This document shows positions 1 through 13,792 of a stretch of 64,000 nucleotides of DNA, piece after piece (position 1 is the first letter of the stretch; every line of letters starts with the position of its first letter). Origin of the DNA: Lates calcarifer. Its lineage: Eukaryota > Chordata > Actinopteri > Centropomidae. The stretch lies in NCBI RefSeq assembly GCF_001640805.2, contig NC_066838.1, forward strand, positions 8,164,601 to 8,228,600. Direction: 5' to 3'. The notes under the pieces were generated by a model. That model was not told the origin of the DNA. It searched no databases and worked only from the letters and a program-made list of their open reading frames with translations. A program made the translations under genes and the position numbers.

Positions 1-3000
1 TAGGAAGACAACACACACAGATTCTGCACATCCACTTTGTTTCTGCAGTTATTTATAGGGCAGATGACTGCTGGCCATGTGGCCCATATAGAAAGATCAG
101 TATTAAGATCACATTGATGATCAACTCGAGCTTAAGGATTTCAGAACAAGTTTAAAAATGCACATTTTGTTTCTCAAATACTTAGAATAAAAGTATCTTT
201 GGTGGTTTGTCACTTAATCTAAACATCCACTAGCTGGTATTTCTCTTCATGATCTACTTAAATTCCCTACAGTCAATGTTATTTGATCTTTTGATCAGAG
301 AAGATCATTCCTGTACTCACTATTTCACATTGTTGTTATTGCTTATACACCAAACCAAACTCAAAGAACTCACAGCAACAGAGTCCAGATGATCAAACAC
401 TTTGCATCTCCTCACGTTGCCTCAGATCACCTTTCATAAAACCCCTCGGCAAAAACTGCAGCCGACGCCCAGCCTCCACACACGTTCGATGTCTGTGTCA
501 GATTCTGATCCAAACACAAAAACCTGGAGACCAGACATGATGAAAAGAGAAAAAACAAAAACATGCCAAAGAATAGAAAAAGTTGCAACTAGCACAGAGA
601 ATGCTTTGTTTTCCGCCTGTGTTGTCAGCCCAGGAAAAAAGAAAAGAGGAAGTAAACTCACAGCAATGAATGGGTGAAATCAATGACTTTCTCTCACTGA
701 CTGCCTCCACTACTGATTCAACAGGCTCAACCTGCTGAATGACTGCCAAGAGCAGATAAGTGCCAATAATGCTGGACACCTCAAACTATAGTAGATTGTT
801 GCACAACAATGGTCCAATGGTGGTGGACAGCACACAGACAGACTGGTGAATAGGAGAAGGGGAAGACTTTTATTGGTGCTCGCAGGACACAGTCATTATA
901 TTAAGCCATTTCCGTTATCAAAATGAGTTGAATGAACTACAATTGAGGTAAATTGCCAGACCAGACCCTCCCTCACATATGGAGATGGTCTCAGAGGTGG
1001 CTAACATCTTTCATTCTCATGTTTCATGTGATAAAAGGTGGTGAATGAGGGATAAACGAGGCTACTTTCCATCCATATTTTCAGGGAAGCTCATTTCTGC
1101 ATCTGGGCCCCAGTCCTCTGTCTGAAAGGGTTTTACGATAAGATGATAATCTTTAGATTCTCAACAAACTCCTGCTGAATGCACTTATGGTAAGTGGCTG
1201 GGTGCTATTACGAGGCTAAAATGTAAATGTGGAAATGTAAATGCACCATAATGCCTTGCAGTCTAGTGATACCTATAAAGAATACCAGATGAGATGTTCC
1301 CTATGTTTTGTTGAGCAGTCCCCTCTGTTCCGCTCTAATGTACGTCTCAAGGCCTTGCCATGTTCACTGATTCAGTGATTATGTTTAAAAGATAAGTCTA
1401 CTCCCTCTATATCCCTGTACGGTTGGTTTTCCACCGTATAAAGTACACTGGTGGTAGCTTCAATTAGACTGTCAAATGAATGACTGAAATATGTATGGAA
1501 ATTGCCCTATATAAGGTATAACAGGTTAACTATTATAATAGTTTGGGGTTTCACCATCACAGAGAAGCACAGGTGTGTAAAATGGAGGGTTATTAGTGCT
1601 CTGCTGAATGGCAGCTCAATGGCAGAGGACAAAAGACTTCCTACTTGGCTTCTCTGGCCCCTAGACGAGTGAGTGAGTCTGATCAGATCTGTGACACAAA
1701 GACTTAAACATCAGGATCTTTTATTCTTGTGTCAGAACAGCTGAGGAGCTTGCCTTATGTTTCTGGACACAAGGGATTGCAATAAAAGTAATAGATGCAA
1801 TGAAACTTCCTAATGTCACAAATGACACTGTATTGGAATTGACGCAAAACCCAATGCAGTTGATTTTATTCTGAAGCAGCTTCTGTAGATGTCTCTTCCA
1901 CTGAGGCATAACTTTTTACTGCACACAAGCAGGAATACAGTGAAATACTGCTGCAAATCACTACTGCAGCTCAGAGGGGTGCTGCTGGTAAACCAGTTTT
2001 CTTTCTTTTTTCTCTTTTTTTCCATCAAATGAACAGTGTGTGGACTCTGCTTTATTCAGTCTGTTCCTGCTGGGAAACTAACACTAGTTAACTGGCTGTC
2101 TGCAGATATAAGGCTGATGTCTTGTCAACACAAGCAGTTCAGAAGAATTTGCAAGCAGAATTTCAGTTGCTGCCCTGCATGTGCTCAAAGTGAAAATTAA
2201 AGTGGATGTCTGTACTTAGTTGAATCATCTGCTAACAACATTTATATTTTTAAATATGATTGATGATGATGATGCCTTGGTAAGTGGTGCAGGTTTTTAA
2301 TGCACAAGTAGTCCCAAAAAAATACTACGTGTCATGTTTTTGTTGTTTTACAATTTCCAATGAAATTATTTGGGGGGGGGGGGGTTTATAGCCAAGGAAT
2401 GTGTGGAAAACCAGTCCTAATACGGACCGTGACTTTCTGTAAGCTTAAGTCCAGCTGAAGCTCAGTATAGCCAAGCCTGACAGTCAGTACAGGTTAGACT
2501 GATTAATGTTGTATGAGCCCAGCCACATTTATAACATTTCACACAGAAATCACATAATTTCAGTGGTACTGCTGCAATCAGTGGATTTCTTCAGAGAACA
2601 GCATTAAATCTGTGCTGAGCTTAAGTTCAACTCTGGTGAATTTGCACACTGGACCAATTGAAAATCATTGTGACACTGCTGACCTTTGAGGGCTGTCATA
2701 TTAAATATTTAATCACTGTCACTGTGTGGAATAACCAGGCACTAAGAAAAGCTGAGGCTATCAAGTTCAGTGTGAGATGCCCTACAGTAAAATGGCCATG
2801 TACAGAGGTTCAACCTCTCTGCTTTAGGTGGCATGACCTTTCCTATGGTGCCATCCTTAGGTCAAACTTAAGTCAACCCTCTAGGGGTAAAGAAATGAGA
2901 GCAGCAAAAATGTCTTCATTTGTCATCCATGTAAAAAATGTGTTTAAGGCTGTGTAATGGCCTAAAAATGAACATTACAGGCTGCTAGCATGGCTATAGA

Positions 3001-5502
3001 CTTTAAACCTTCTTTAGAAAATGTATCATACTATTTTTTTGTAACCAGATTTCCAGTAATCCTGTAATCCTATTACAGAAAATGAGTGACTTCCTAATTC
3101 TGTCCAGTTAAAAGACTCAGTCATCCAGTTGGATTAAATACTGATCCAATACAGTCTGATTACCACCTACTGCTTTTTCTCTAACCATGTGAGTAAAATT
3201 AGATTGTTAAAGTGCAGTTCTCTTTTTTTCTCCCTGTGCATTATTGTAATCCTATTGCAGGTAATCAGGAGCCTAACTTTCCAATAGTGTGCTGTAATAA
3301 GACACAGCTCTCCCTGCTGGATTCAATATTGATCCAATTTGGTGTGATTTCCATCTGAGCTCTGGCTGCAGAGCAACTCGCCTGGTGCCAAACAGACAGA
3401 CTGGGTGATGGAGGAACCCGGAGCCAGCACTGCACAAAGCTATGCTGATCTGAATGCGAATACAGTTTGACCCGAGTCCAGACTGAAACAGAAACTGAAC
3501 GGGATCCAGTGATGAGTGGTACTTGGAGTCAGATTACAGATTTGGTTTAGAGGTTGATTACCAGTTTGGTTGTCTGATCTGCTGAGTGTCTCTCTTTTAT
3601 TATTACTGCATGTGCATCTGTAGGAGGGATGTGAAGAAATGTTCAGTGAAATCCAGACTGAGTAAGGCAGAGAGAAATGATGCACTGATCCAAAAAGTGA
3701 TGTGTGTGAGACAGGGAAAAAGAGAGAGGCAATTTAGCAGTGAACTGCTAAAAATCAGAGCAAGCTTATACAAAGCATTTTGCACAACTCTTCTCATCTT
3801 GTTCACAGAAACAGGCTGACATTGGTGGACTATGGTCTGGAGAGAAAATGAACTGAAAAGTGAAGAGAGAACAAAACATCTAATTTCTGTGCATTTCTTT
3901 GTTGTAAGAGGAAGGGAGGGGGTATAAAATACAAAACATACAAGAAACCAGATTTTGACATATGGGACATACCAATACTAATCAGGGGAACCCTGGCAGG
4001 TTTATTTATAGAGCAGCTTTCATTCATAACACAATTCAAAGTGTTTTACAGGCACAGTGCACTGAAACCGTACACATGAAATCACTTTACTGTTTGCTTT
4101 CCAGCTTTATTTTAAAATCTGACTGATCAAAGATGTGTCTTAGCTGCTGTTTTTGTGTATTCCTATTGTAATTCATTCTATGTCCTGTATGTTTTCTATA
4201 AGGTAAGTACTTGCACATGCATTGTTATGTAGATATGCTGCTGTATAAAGGCCATTATGCCTCTGGAGATATTCTTTGTATTTTCAAAGATGTGCAGAAT
4301 ATCAAACTGCATCACTGTCATAAGCATAATTGCAGTAAAGATTGCTTTGTGGAGTGTTGTTGCTCTGTCCAACATGGAGGTCTGTCCCTGTAACCATGTG
4401 TAACTAATTTACAACCAATCTGGGTTCCTGAATGTCCTGCTGGCTCAGTGGGATATGATGCCTGCCACATACTCACAGTGTTGTGGATTGGAACCGGTTT
4501 CATGGAAAATGTCATGTGCCTTCCAAACACTCTCCCCCTCTTTCTTGTCGCATTATACTGTTTGGCTTCTCAGTGCTGACAATGAAAACAGAAAGGAGGA
4601 AAAAAAAGGCTGCCATTAATTGTTGGTCTGTGATGAGACATGAAATTAGTCACACTACACAACCATCCACCACCCTGTACTGCACACCCTTTCTCTCTGC
4701 TTTACTATGTAAAGGATACCTCCTGCACTGGCACAGTAAGTTGGCACTGGACATAAATTTTACGCTGCAAAATTGTCCAATATGAGTGTAATTCCTGGTG
4801 CTGTTGTGCTGGATTTACGACATGAGCACTGGATTTAATAAATCTTATTATTGGATAACATTGACATTGTTGTATTTTGCATTTCTTTCAATCCTTTTTG
4901 AAATTTTTGCTCACATTGTGTAATAACCACCTGGCTGTCTGAGGAGAAGGGAGCTCTCTTTGAATTGCCTCCTGAGGTTTTTTACATTGTTTTTGCAGAG
5001 CTTTTCCTTGTTTTCTTAGAGAGTTTGAGTTGGGTTGGGACCCAGTGCTGTGAGCCTGTAACTTAACACATAAACACACCTGTAAATAACACGTTTGCAT
5101 ATGTTATTTATTATCTATTATTATCTATTATTGCTTACAAACTATGCAAGCAAAGAATAGAGATCTGTAGCTTTTTAAAGGGCTCTGGAGGATTTTTTTT
5201 ACATTTCCAAATTTGGAATTCAAGATCTGGAATTGATCTATACTTTCTGCATGATTAAACATGATTCACACTTGCATTGACTCTAACATGCTACAAACAG
5301 GTCAATGATATCTGCATAATAGCTGATACTGTCTTGATCTAAAAACACAATATTGTTGAGATATGTTCATATTTATGTGATAAATAGTTAAATGTCTTCA
5401 CATTTTAACTAAACAAATGTAGACAAAGCCTTTAAATTCTCCAAATCAGTGTTTTCTCTACAACTGAGTATTGAGCAATGTGGGCCACTGCTGTATATTA
5501 AG
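1..5502. other. Upstream intergenic DNA, no gene recognised
   Basis: AT-rich sequence with only short chance reading frames, none of them protein-like. It holds a 13-base poly-G run at 2372-2384. Around 4003-4056 there is a short stretch (roughly: tttatagagcagctttcat, then caaagtgttttacag) that resembles a frequent teleost interspersed-repeat end. I see no splice-flanked exon, RNA gene or transposase. Confidence 0.6.
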
Positions 5503-5747
5503 GCAAGAAGAAGAATCCTTTATTAGCCAAGTATGTTTTTACAAATACAAGAATGTGACCTGTGTATTTAACTCATCTGTGAGCAGTGAATACACAGGGG
5601 AGCAGTTTGGGGGTGCCTTGCTCAAGGGCACTTCAGTTGTGGATATTGAGGTTCATTCACTGCCTGTGCTCACATTTTTTGTAGTCCAGTGAATTGAACC
5701 ACTGACCTTTTTGGTCTCTAACCTCTCAGCCCCAAAAAGGAACTTTT
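5503..5747 (-). mobile_element. tRNA-derived SINE, decayed, minus strand
   Basis: Read on the minus strand, this has the layout of a very common teleost SINE. A tRNA-like head includes a GGTTCAATTC B-box near 5690-5700. It is followed by the typical body 'gaagtgcccttgagcaagg' with an 'aactgctccc' segment. It ends with 'acttggctaataaagga' and an ATTCTTCTTCTT tail at about 5503-5517. Divergence from the usual family sequence suggests an old copy. The family resemblance is from memory, not from a search. Confidence 0.7.
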
Positions 5748-5820
5748 TGCAAAGGCCAGGAATTGAACCTGGGTCAGTTGTTTGGAAGGCAGCTACTACA
5801 CCACATCACCACCAGATGTG
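5748..5820 (-). pseudogene. tRNA-Gly(TCC)-like pseudogene or SINE head
   Basis: The minus strand reads AGCTGCCTTCCAA across the anticodon arm, with a TCC anticodon. A T-arm with GGTTCAATTCC follows, and the end is CCTTTGCA. This closely follows vertebrate tRNA-Gly(TCC). The D-arm side is shortened and the acceptor stem no longer pairs well, so it should not be a working tRNA. It abuts the SINE at 5503-5747 and may be a separate retro-copy or part of the same composite insertion. Confidence 0.6.
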
Positions 5821-8149
5821 CTAAGCTAAAAGCATTTAATGCAGTTTCAGTTGTGTTGCAGAGGCTCTATTATGACAAATCCAGACAAATCTAGAGGTTC
5901 TATTATAACAATCTCACTTTTTCAGCATTTAGGTAATCATATGAATAAAGCCATTAAATGACAACATTATTCAAATTTCATTTGGTTTGAGTGGTTATAA
6001 ATCCATCACAGGCTGTTTTGGACTAATTCCAGTCAATGCATTAGACAAACTGGACATGGCCTCAACTGGCTCCTTTTACCAAACAATCAGTGAAATCTGT
6101 CCAATTAGGCAAGTTCGCACCATTTAACCTGTTGGCCTCATGGACCAGTTTCAAACAGATTTCTCATTTAGTTGAATTAGTTGAGCAGTTTTTGTTTGTC
6201 ACTCAGTATCTTGTGAACACCAAGGACTTAAACATTTTTAAATTAACACATTTCCATTTAATTATATGAATTTGCATAACACTCCACGGTACTGTATACT
6301 TGAAAATCAAGCCATGTAGACTTAATAATGAGACCTTAAGTGTTAGGTGCTTCACAAGCTGCTCCAACTGTTTTTTAAATCTTGTATCACAAAGAGGAAA
6401 AAATAAATTATTCAAATTTTTGACTCATTTGAATTAGTTGAGCAGTCTGGTGCTCCGTGTATCATATTCATCACGCCTCAAAACATTTATATCGTGTCTG
6501 GCTACTCAGCTGGAAATATGGCAAAGCCAAGCAGAAGTGGGAGTGGATTATAATTGTGGTTGCTGCCTGTGAGCCCTGAATCTGCATAAAAAGTACTACA
6601 CTGCAATGCCTCTCACATGAGAATGTCATATTTTTAAATGCTGTTAGCAACAGAGCTAATCACAAAGCTAATGGGTGGTCAGTTGACCAATTATCCTTAC
6701 AAGAAAAACCTTTAGACCAAGGAAAGAAGAAGAAAGTCTTGAGAATGATACCAACATTTGCAAGAAGAACCAGAACCTGAAACTTTTTGATCTCTTTTGA
6801 TACCTGGGGAAAAGGTTTTGCTGATCAAGCATGCTCTTTTTTAGTAGCACCGTACATTTCTACACGGTTTAACACATTCACACCTGGCAGCAGCTGCCCA
6901 GATTGTGGAGCAATATCAGAGAAAACACTGCATTAGCAGAAACCTTTTCAAAACTATTTTAAGCAAGAGTAAAAATTGAATTTCACACTTGTAAACCATG
7001 AAAACCTGTCACTGCATTGTAACTAACATCAGTCAAACCTGGCCAAAGCCTCTGCTCTCCACGAAGCAGCAAGCTACAAACTAGCTATAAACAGAGCCAT
7101 TTTTCAAGCCAACAAACAAAAATATTTGACATTTTCTTCTTTTCTTCAATATCAGACCAAAAGCTCAAACTGTGCCTGAACTATCGTTGTGCAGAAGCCC
7201 CGGCAGCGCTGTGGTCCTGAGCTGGCGGGGCAGCGAGCAGATGTGAAGCCTGAAAGTGATGCTAATAGATTCTGCCCTTGTTTCTAATCCCCCCTTAGTG
7301 TGCTTCCCTGCTCTGAATCAGACATGTAATTATTTGACCATGATAATATTTACAACAGAGGGAAATATGACAGTTCCTCCCTCTCTGATCTGTATGTTGG
7401 TGTGTGTGTTGGTACGAATCTCTGTGTATAATGAGCCTTAACACAATTTCTGCATTTTAATTATTTAAAAACTTTAATTTCTTCTTTCATTTACAACGTA
7501 GTGATAAATTCTTAATGTAGCATTTTGTGTCAAGGGCACTTTACTATCCAAATGCAGCTAATTATCCCCCTATGTGTCAACTTTACAGCTTGGCATTTGT
7601 TCTTCAAGTGGTGTGATACTGTGTTTAGTCACAGAGAGAGAAAGCTGTGGCTGCAGGGAGCGGCTGTGTGTTTGTGTAGTGAGCCACCATGGTGGTTAGG
7701 AAGTTTTTTGCTCAGGAAATGTAAAGCAGGCAAACAAGGAATAACAAGCCCAGATATTTATATCAGTGCTGCATAATTTCAGCTTCATAAATGTCATCTC
7801 TCTCACTCTCCTCTTCTCTCCTTCTTTGCTTAAACCCCAACTCCTTCCTGCTTCCTTCCCTGTCAACATCCTTTTTTTTATTTCTCCTTTCATTTCTCCT
7901 CAACCTTTGTATCTTAACCTTTTTTCCTCCTTCTGTTTCCATCTTTTACTTACTCCTTCTTAGTTTATATCTCCCCTCCACATCCATGTATCTATGAACC
8001 CCCCCCCCCCCACACACACACACACTCTCTTGCTTTTCCCTTCTCATTCTCCCTCGCTCTTTTCATTCTGTGATTTAGGTCACTGACTGACTAAAAGACT
8101 ACACACAGCTGGCCTATAAACCACTCTGCCCTCCTCTCCAGGCCCCTCC

Positions 8150-8219
<70 letters not shown>

Positions 8220-10390
8220 TATGATGAATCACAATCTGGCCCTGGCACTAACTGACAGTGTCCTGAAACACATTTGTTTATCTGGTCCATCATGTGCGTC
8301 TGTGCTGAACTTCACACCCCGAATCGCTCCCTGTATTAACTTCTTCACCTGTGACTGTTTTGTTTTTAATCTAATTTTCTTTATTTCAGTTTCAATACAT
8401 CACCTCTTTCTCCAACTGTCTTCTGCACTCTCCTTTCATTTTCATTGTTGCTGGTCCTCCCTCATCGCTCTCTCTCATGAGTCTTTTCATAAACAAAACT
8501 CTGTGACCTGAATAAAACAGAGTGTGCCATGGAAATACTGTTCATGCGCACGTGTGTGATTCAACCTCCTGCTCTTTTCTCATATCAAAGATCTCTGCTG
8601 GAGGTGTTTGATCTTTTGATATAAAGCAACATTTATTTCGCTTTTTGTTTGTTTTGTTTCCGTATTGTCTTTTGCACCTGGAGGGATTCAGAGGGGATAT
8701 TATTTGTTTGTCTGATTGTTTGTTGTTCTTGCGTTGTTTGCATTGCATCAGCAAAATAGCAGTAGGTCAACAGTTTAACAAACAAATTGCCCATGCATGC
8801 AGGCTCTCTGCTCTCGTCTGAATCTAATAATGTGGCCACCAGACCAATAGAACACAGCATACACACAGCACACACATACATGCATACACACTCACTGAGG
8901 CGCGCACACAAGGGCACACACAGAAGAGCTTAACTACATAATCTCTACCCAAATAATTAATGACATCATTTTGGGTTGGAGCTACTACGATGTCGGCCAA
9001 TTGGACGCCAGTGGTAATAAAGTGAGGGGGAGAGAGAGAGAGAGAGAGTAGGACAACAGGAACAAAGACAGCATGAAATAGAGTGAGAGGCTGATGAAAA
9101 GATCTGAGAGACCACAGAGACAAGGTGAGGGAAGGAAAACAAAGGATTGAAATGGAGAGAAAATGCAGACACAGGGAGGTTGTGGATGCGGGAGAAGCCT
9201 ACTGGCATTTACCATCATCACAAAATTAAATATATTGTAAGCTGCTTTGGTTATATCATTAATTTTGATATACATACATGACATAGATTATCCACTACAT
9301 TTATAACATTTCGAGGTCTAAACACAGAGCCTATATAGTGAGCAACAGGAGGCAAGATATAGAAAATGAAAAGCTGGAGCACAAATACGACCTGCATTAA
9401 ATTATCCTTGAGGAGCACAAAGGAGAACCTGAAACAATGTTTCCACAACAAAGCCTGGGTATGAAGTAGTTTCAAATTTCTGAGGCCAGCATTACTTACA
9501 CATCCAGCAGAATCAAAGCTACACTGGCTTCCCACCAGAGTCCTCAGGCTCATCACCTGCAACAATACAAGTCCAATGCTCACTGTGTTTATCTCCTGCT
9601 TGGTCCACAAGCTCTACAGAAAATACCTGTCTCTCTTTGGCTAACCAGATGCACTGTGCAAGTAACATACACACAACTTGTGTTAGCTTGTGGGCTGGAG
9701 CAGTTGGTTTCAGGTCTGTTGGACTAGACCACTTTTGTCCTGTCTGTCTGCAGTGTTAAACTCTCTAGACGGCAAAACAACTTTATGTTTCCTCATGACA
9801 TCTGTCATCTAACTAATTAGGTAAAGGTAACAATACAATAGAAAATTCATTAACATATATTTTACACCCAAGATTTGTATTAAGAGCTCAGGCTTCATAC
9901 TGATACACATCTGTCAAAAAACTGCCTCGATCAGCCCTAGAAAAAAAGACTTAACAACGCTTGTTGGAAACAGCTATTTTTAATATCTGCAGACTATTTT
10001 TGACTTATTCCTCTTTTGCATGTTAAATTTCTAACTAAGCGGAATTACAGAGACAAACTAATAAAGTTATATTGTAGTTTAGCATTCAGTCTGTTTTTCA
10101 CACTTTTGTTTGTTGTGTTGCTTGCTAGCTTATCAAGAAGTTACGAGGAGTTACTGTCTGTCAAATTTTAGGATAGTATTAAAATCTTGGCATAGATAAC
10201 ATCAAGCATCCTCTGGACAACACAAAGTATACAGCCGCACATGCCTTTGTTGACATTTAACGTTAGCTAGCTAGTGCTAATTCCACCACAGAAATGACAA
10301 AGACGTGCTTACACGGTTGACAGTGCTCGGTTTTACGTTTACCACAGTTTGCAGGAAAAACGTTTTCAAGATGCATAAAGTCATATTACT
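5821..10390. other. Intergenic DNA with microsatellites
   Basis: No gene is supported. Simple repeats: poly-C then CA at 7999-8024, a long pure (CA)n at 8153-8217, and (AG)n at 9031-9048. A pyrimidine-rich stretch covers about 7795-8060. Around 9470-9560 the + strand reads like a short LINE-type phrase (K-L-H-W-L-P), too short to classify. Confidence 0.55.
8153..8217. repeat. (CA)n microsatellite
   Basis: Uninterrupted CA dinucleotide run of about 65 bp. It is likely polymorphic in length. Confidence 0.95.
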
Positions 10391-10400
10391 CTATACTCAC

Positions 10401-10620
10401 AGGTATCTGTTATTATGGGGTTGGAAAACAGCACAAAAGACGACAGAAAAGGCTCATTAGTGAACTTCTCAATGCTGCTGACCCGTGGTGCGTTCAATTG
10501 TGGTCGTATTTACCAAACTGTACGCTAAAATAATCCAAAGAACAAATGATGCCAAGTTAAAGAGTTGCGATTTATGTTGACGCTGATATGTGAAAGTCAT
10601 CTTTTATATACTCTTATATT
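10401..10620 (-). promoter_or_regulatory. Possible minus-strand promoter and noncoding first exon
   Basis: On the minus strand a TATATAAAAG box lies at 10610-10601. About 170-200 bp further on there is a donor-like ACCT|GTGAGTAT, with the exon end at 10401. Between them is sequence without a long frame; its one clear ATG opens a frame of 14 codons plus a stop. An RFX X-box lies ~120 bp upstream of the TATA box. The arrangement looks like a promoter plus first noncoding exon of a gene transcribed away from celsr3. No downstream coding exon was found within the window, so this is inference only. Confidence 0.25.
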
Positions 10621-10731
10621 TATTTATTGCTACAAATTACCTTTGTGGCGTACAATTTCTTAGAAATGAAATGTAGGAAACATAAAATGAATCATTGTTG
10701 AGAAAGGAACAAGGAAGTCCGTTTTTCATCA

Positions 10732-10745
10732 GTCACCATGGCAAC
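10732..10745. promoter_or_regulatory. RFX X-box motif
   Basis: GTCACCATGGCAAC fits the RFX consensus GTNRCC-N(0-3)-RGYAAC at every position and is nearly palindromic. RFX factors act on ciliary and neural promoters. The site lies ~120 bp upstream of a minus-strand TATA box. Confidence 0.45.
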
Positions 10746-11576
10746 AGCAATTCTCACAATTAAAACCACTGAGCCAAAGGCATATCCAGGAGTTTCAGTA
10801 CCAAAATATAACCAAAACATTAATTACACTGCGAATATATAAAAGTGTGTGTTGTTGGAAAGTTTATCAGTACTTTAGCAAAGAGTAACTATTAATGCAG
10901 TCGCAAGTCACAATAGGGCGCCAAGGACTGAAGCACGTTTACTACTTAGCATCCATCCACTAATGAAGAGCTTGAAGTGCAGTTGAAAGTTTCTCAAAAA
11001 ATCCAATATGTAGATCCTGAGTCAAGACTATTATCATGATCAAGCAGTAGTTGTTTTGGGGTTAACTTTGACCAACACAATCTGAACATGATTTTAAAAA
11101 AAAAGATTTGTACATACATATACATATACATGTCAGTGTGGATCATACATAGACGTGACCTTTGTTTGAAGAAGTAACCAGCTAAAAAGGTTAAGAGCAT
11201 TCCATTATGTAATGACACTGAGTTTTGCAGCCTAATCTCCTCTTACAGGGCAAACACCTGAAACCGTGTTCAAACTGAAAAGGAATAAAATGACCTAATT
11301 GAATGTGAACAAGAGAGAGTGAGAGAAGAGGAGCTGAGGACAGAGGGTCTAATGATGAAATGAGTAGCCAGCTGTTAAATCAACAGTTATGGATCACAGG
11401 AGGAGAAGCAACTCTGTTGGAGGTTTTCACCTCTTTCCTTTCCATAATTCTTTCATCTATTCATCAAGTGAGGCGCGTCCCCGCGGAGAGGCGAGGCTCA
11501 TTATTCATGCGCGCACCATACTGCTTCTAATTCACACAATCGCGACACGTGCTGGGCAGCTGCCGCCATATGCCGT

Positions 11577-11609
<33 letters not shown>

Positions 11610-11682
11610 AGAGAGAGGAGGGCCTTTCCAGCAAGTGGCTCCTCTGTCATTGACTGCCTGTCTGAATGGCAGGAGATGCCTG

Positions 11683-11718
<36 letters not shown>

Positions 11719-13792
11719 TCACACACACACACACACACACAGTCCCACCTCTATCACCCTCGTCCTGTGTTGAATATGCATCATGGCTGCATCACTTCCA
11801 AACCGGACAGATGAGCAGCAGGCCAGTGGCCACCTGCTGGCCTGCCGCTCAGGATCTCCCCGGGTTTTTTAGGGGTTGAGGGGAGGGTGGGTTGTTAGGA
11901 GGGGGGGTAGACAGCCTGTGGCCTGCCCAACCACATTCACAACCCCCACCATAACCCCCCAGTGGGATCAACAGCGAGGCAAAAGGCCGATGGCAGCAGG
12001 CACTTAGAGGAGAGTGTTATGCGAGAGGAGAAAGGCAATGAGGACCCAAGATGAACTCATCTGTGAAGATTCTCTCTTTTTTTGTATTCTTGGCTTTTTC
12101 TTGATGTTGTGTATCTGTCTCTTTATGTATGTGTATACTTGTGTGTGTGTGTGTGTGTGGTATGTGCATGTGTGTGTTTTTTATGTACCTCCTTCTTTTT
12201 ATCGTTCCTTTTTTGTCATCTCCCTCAGCCCCTGTGTTCACCTGCTCTGTCTCTCTCTCTCTCTCACACGCACACACATACACACACAGCAGCAGCAGCA
12301 CTAATCCACCAGTCTCAGTGTACCCCCTCAACCTCACACACACACATGCACACACACTTTCACTGACTGTTCCCATGGAAACCCACACAGACAGAAAGCA
12401 CGCGGGCCCCTGCCTGGAGGCTCGAGGCAGCAAGGAGACTTCCCGCGAGGAGTCAGCCGGTTATTGATCCCTCAGTACACAGAAGCCAGTCGACTGGCTG
12501 AGCAAGCACACATGTTTGCATCCACACACACACACACACAGACACACACACACATCTGACACAAAGACAGAGCCACTTAAACAGGTGTTAGTTTTGGTGT
12601 TACCAAGGTGACTAAGAATAAAACGTAACACTAAACCGGCACACTACTGCCTTCAAAATCATTATAGCAACAGTAAACATGTGTCATCCCTGATAAATGG
12701 TATTATGCCACCAGCAACAGATGCATCACTTTATTGCTAAGCTGTAGTTGTTGTTCAAGCTTTGAGTATCAGTTCTTACAACTGACACATGAATAAGAGG
12801 AAGAAAAAAAACACAACACGAAACAAATCCAAAGGCCTCAATGGGCTGATGTTTGTGGTTTTAGAGATGTAAGAACACACTGGTGAAATCATTTCCAGGA
12901 AATCCAACATGCAAACAAACATTATAATGTTCCTCCCAGGAAATGCCAGAAAATACCACAGTTCATCAATGAAATGAATAATTCTCAGAGGGCTTGTGAA
13001 AATCCAATTTACAGCATTTCAGATATTGTGTGTGACATACAGGAAATTGTATAACTGTTGTAGCGCTCCCCTCAAGCTGAGTAATTTAAAAAATGCAGAT
13101 GAAATCCTGATCTCCACCTCCTCTGTTTTAATAAAACGCAGGGTTACAGTATGCCACACACTGGCACATGTATTTAAACTCTTCTCATACAATCCTGTCA
13201 TAATTTTCATCAGCTTAAGCACCAAGAAACTTACACCAGTTTAATACAAAAACAGTTGATTTGCTTAATTTACCATGTAATGGTTTCCATCAGAAGCCTT
13301 TATTTCAGATGCAGTGAGCAGGCCATAGAAGTTAGCAAAACATCTGGTCATTTCAAGCTTGTCAGAACAGTCAGACGAAGCTGCATTATTTCCCTGTTTG
13401 GAGAACAATATTAGATAATTCAGTTCACGTGTGCATAAACGCGGCTATTAATGGACTGCAGAGCAGACGGCAGCAGAATGGATCAGTAGCAGGATCCAGC
13501 TGTTCCTGACCCACATTACCTCAGCTAAACTGAGAATAAGATTTTCTCATTTGAATTAGGTCTACTCCATTTCTGACTCCATGGTGAGTGGTATTACAGG
13601 CTGCACACTGAATCACAACTGTGGTCTGAAGTCAGAGAGCTCTTTTTTAAAGGCGTTGTCAGTGTCACGCAAACATTCTGCCAAAGGGTATGTTTTTGTT
13701 TTTTAAAAGAAAAGGTGAAGTCAAGTGCAGGTTAGCCAAGTTCAGAAAACATATACACTACATTCTACTTTTCCCTTTGCAAAAAACAACAT
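10746..13792. other. Intergenic DNA, microsatellite-rich
   Basis: No gene recognised. Repeats: (TG)n 11581-11608, (CT)n about 11687-11714 followed by (CA)n 11719-11741, (TG)n 12140-12159, CT/CA around 12250-12290, and CA/GACA at 12523-12554. The longest frames here (141, 138 and 112 codons) are mostly readings of these dinucleotide runs. A near-match X-box GTTCCCATGGAAAC lies at 12369-12382, with one deviation from consensus. Confidence 0.55.
11461..11578. promoter_or_regulatory. GC/CpG-rich candidate conserved element
   Basis: A CpG-containing block in otherwise AT-rich DNA, with TTATTCATGCGCGC and TTCTAATTCACAC segments that resemble POU/homeodomain-type sites. No reading frame explains the composition. 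It lies between AT-rich DNA and a (TG)n run. Calling it an enhancer is a guess based on composition only. Confidence 0.25.

Noticed and set aside
9251..9610. 119-codon minus-strand ORF
   Set aside because: No recognisable domain, signal or exon boundaries. The opposite strand has a short LINE-like K-L-H-W-L-P phrase, suggesting an old repeat remnant too short to call.
11389..12467. Several 95-141-codon ORFs on both strands
   Set aside because: They are mostly translations of TG, CA and CT repeats (C-V-C-V, H-T-H-T, L-S-L-S), so they are not protein-like.
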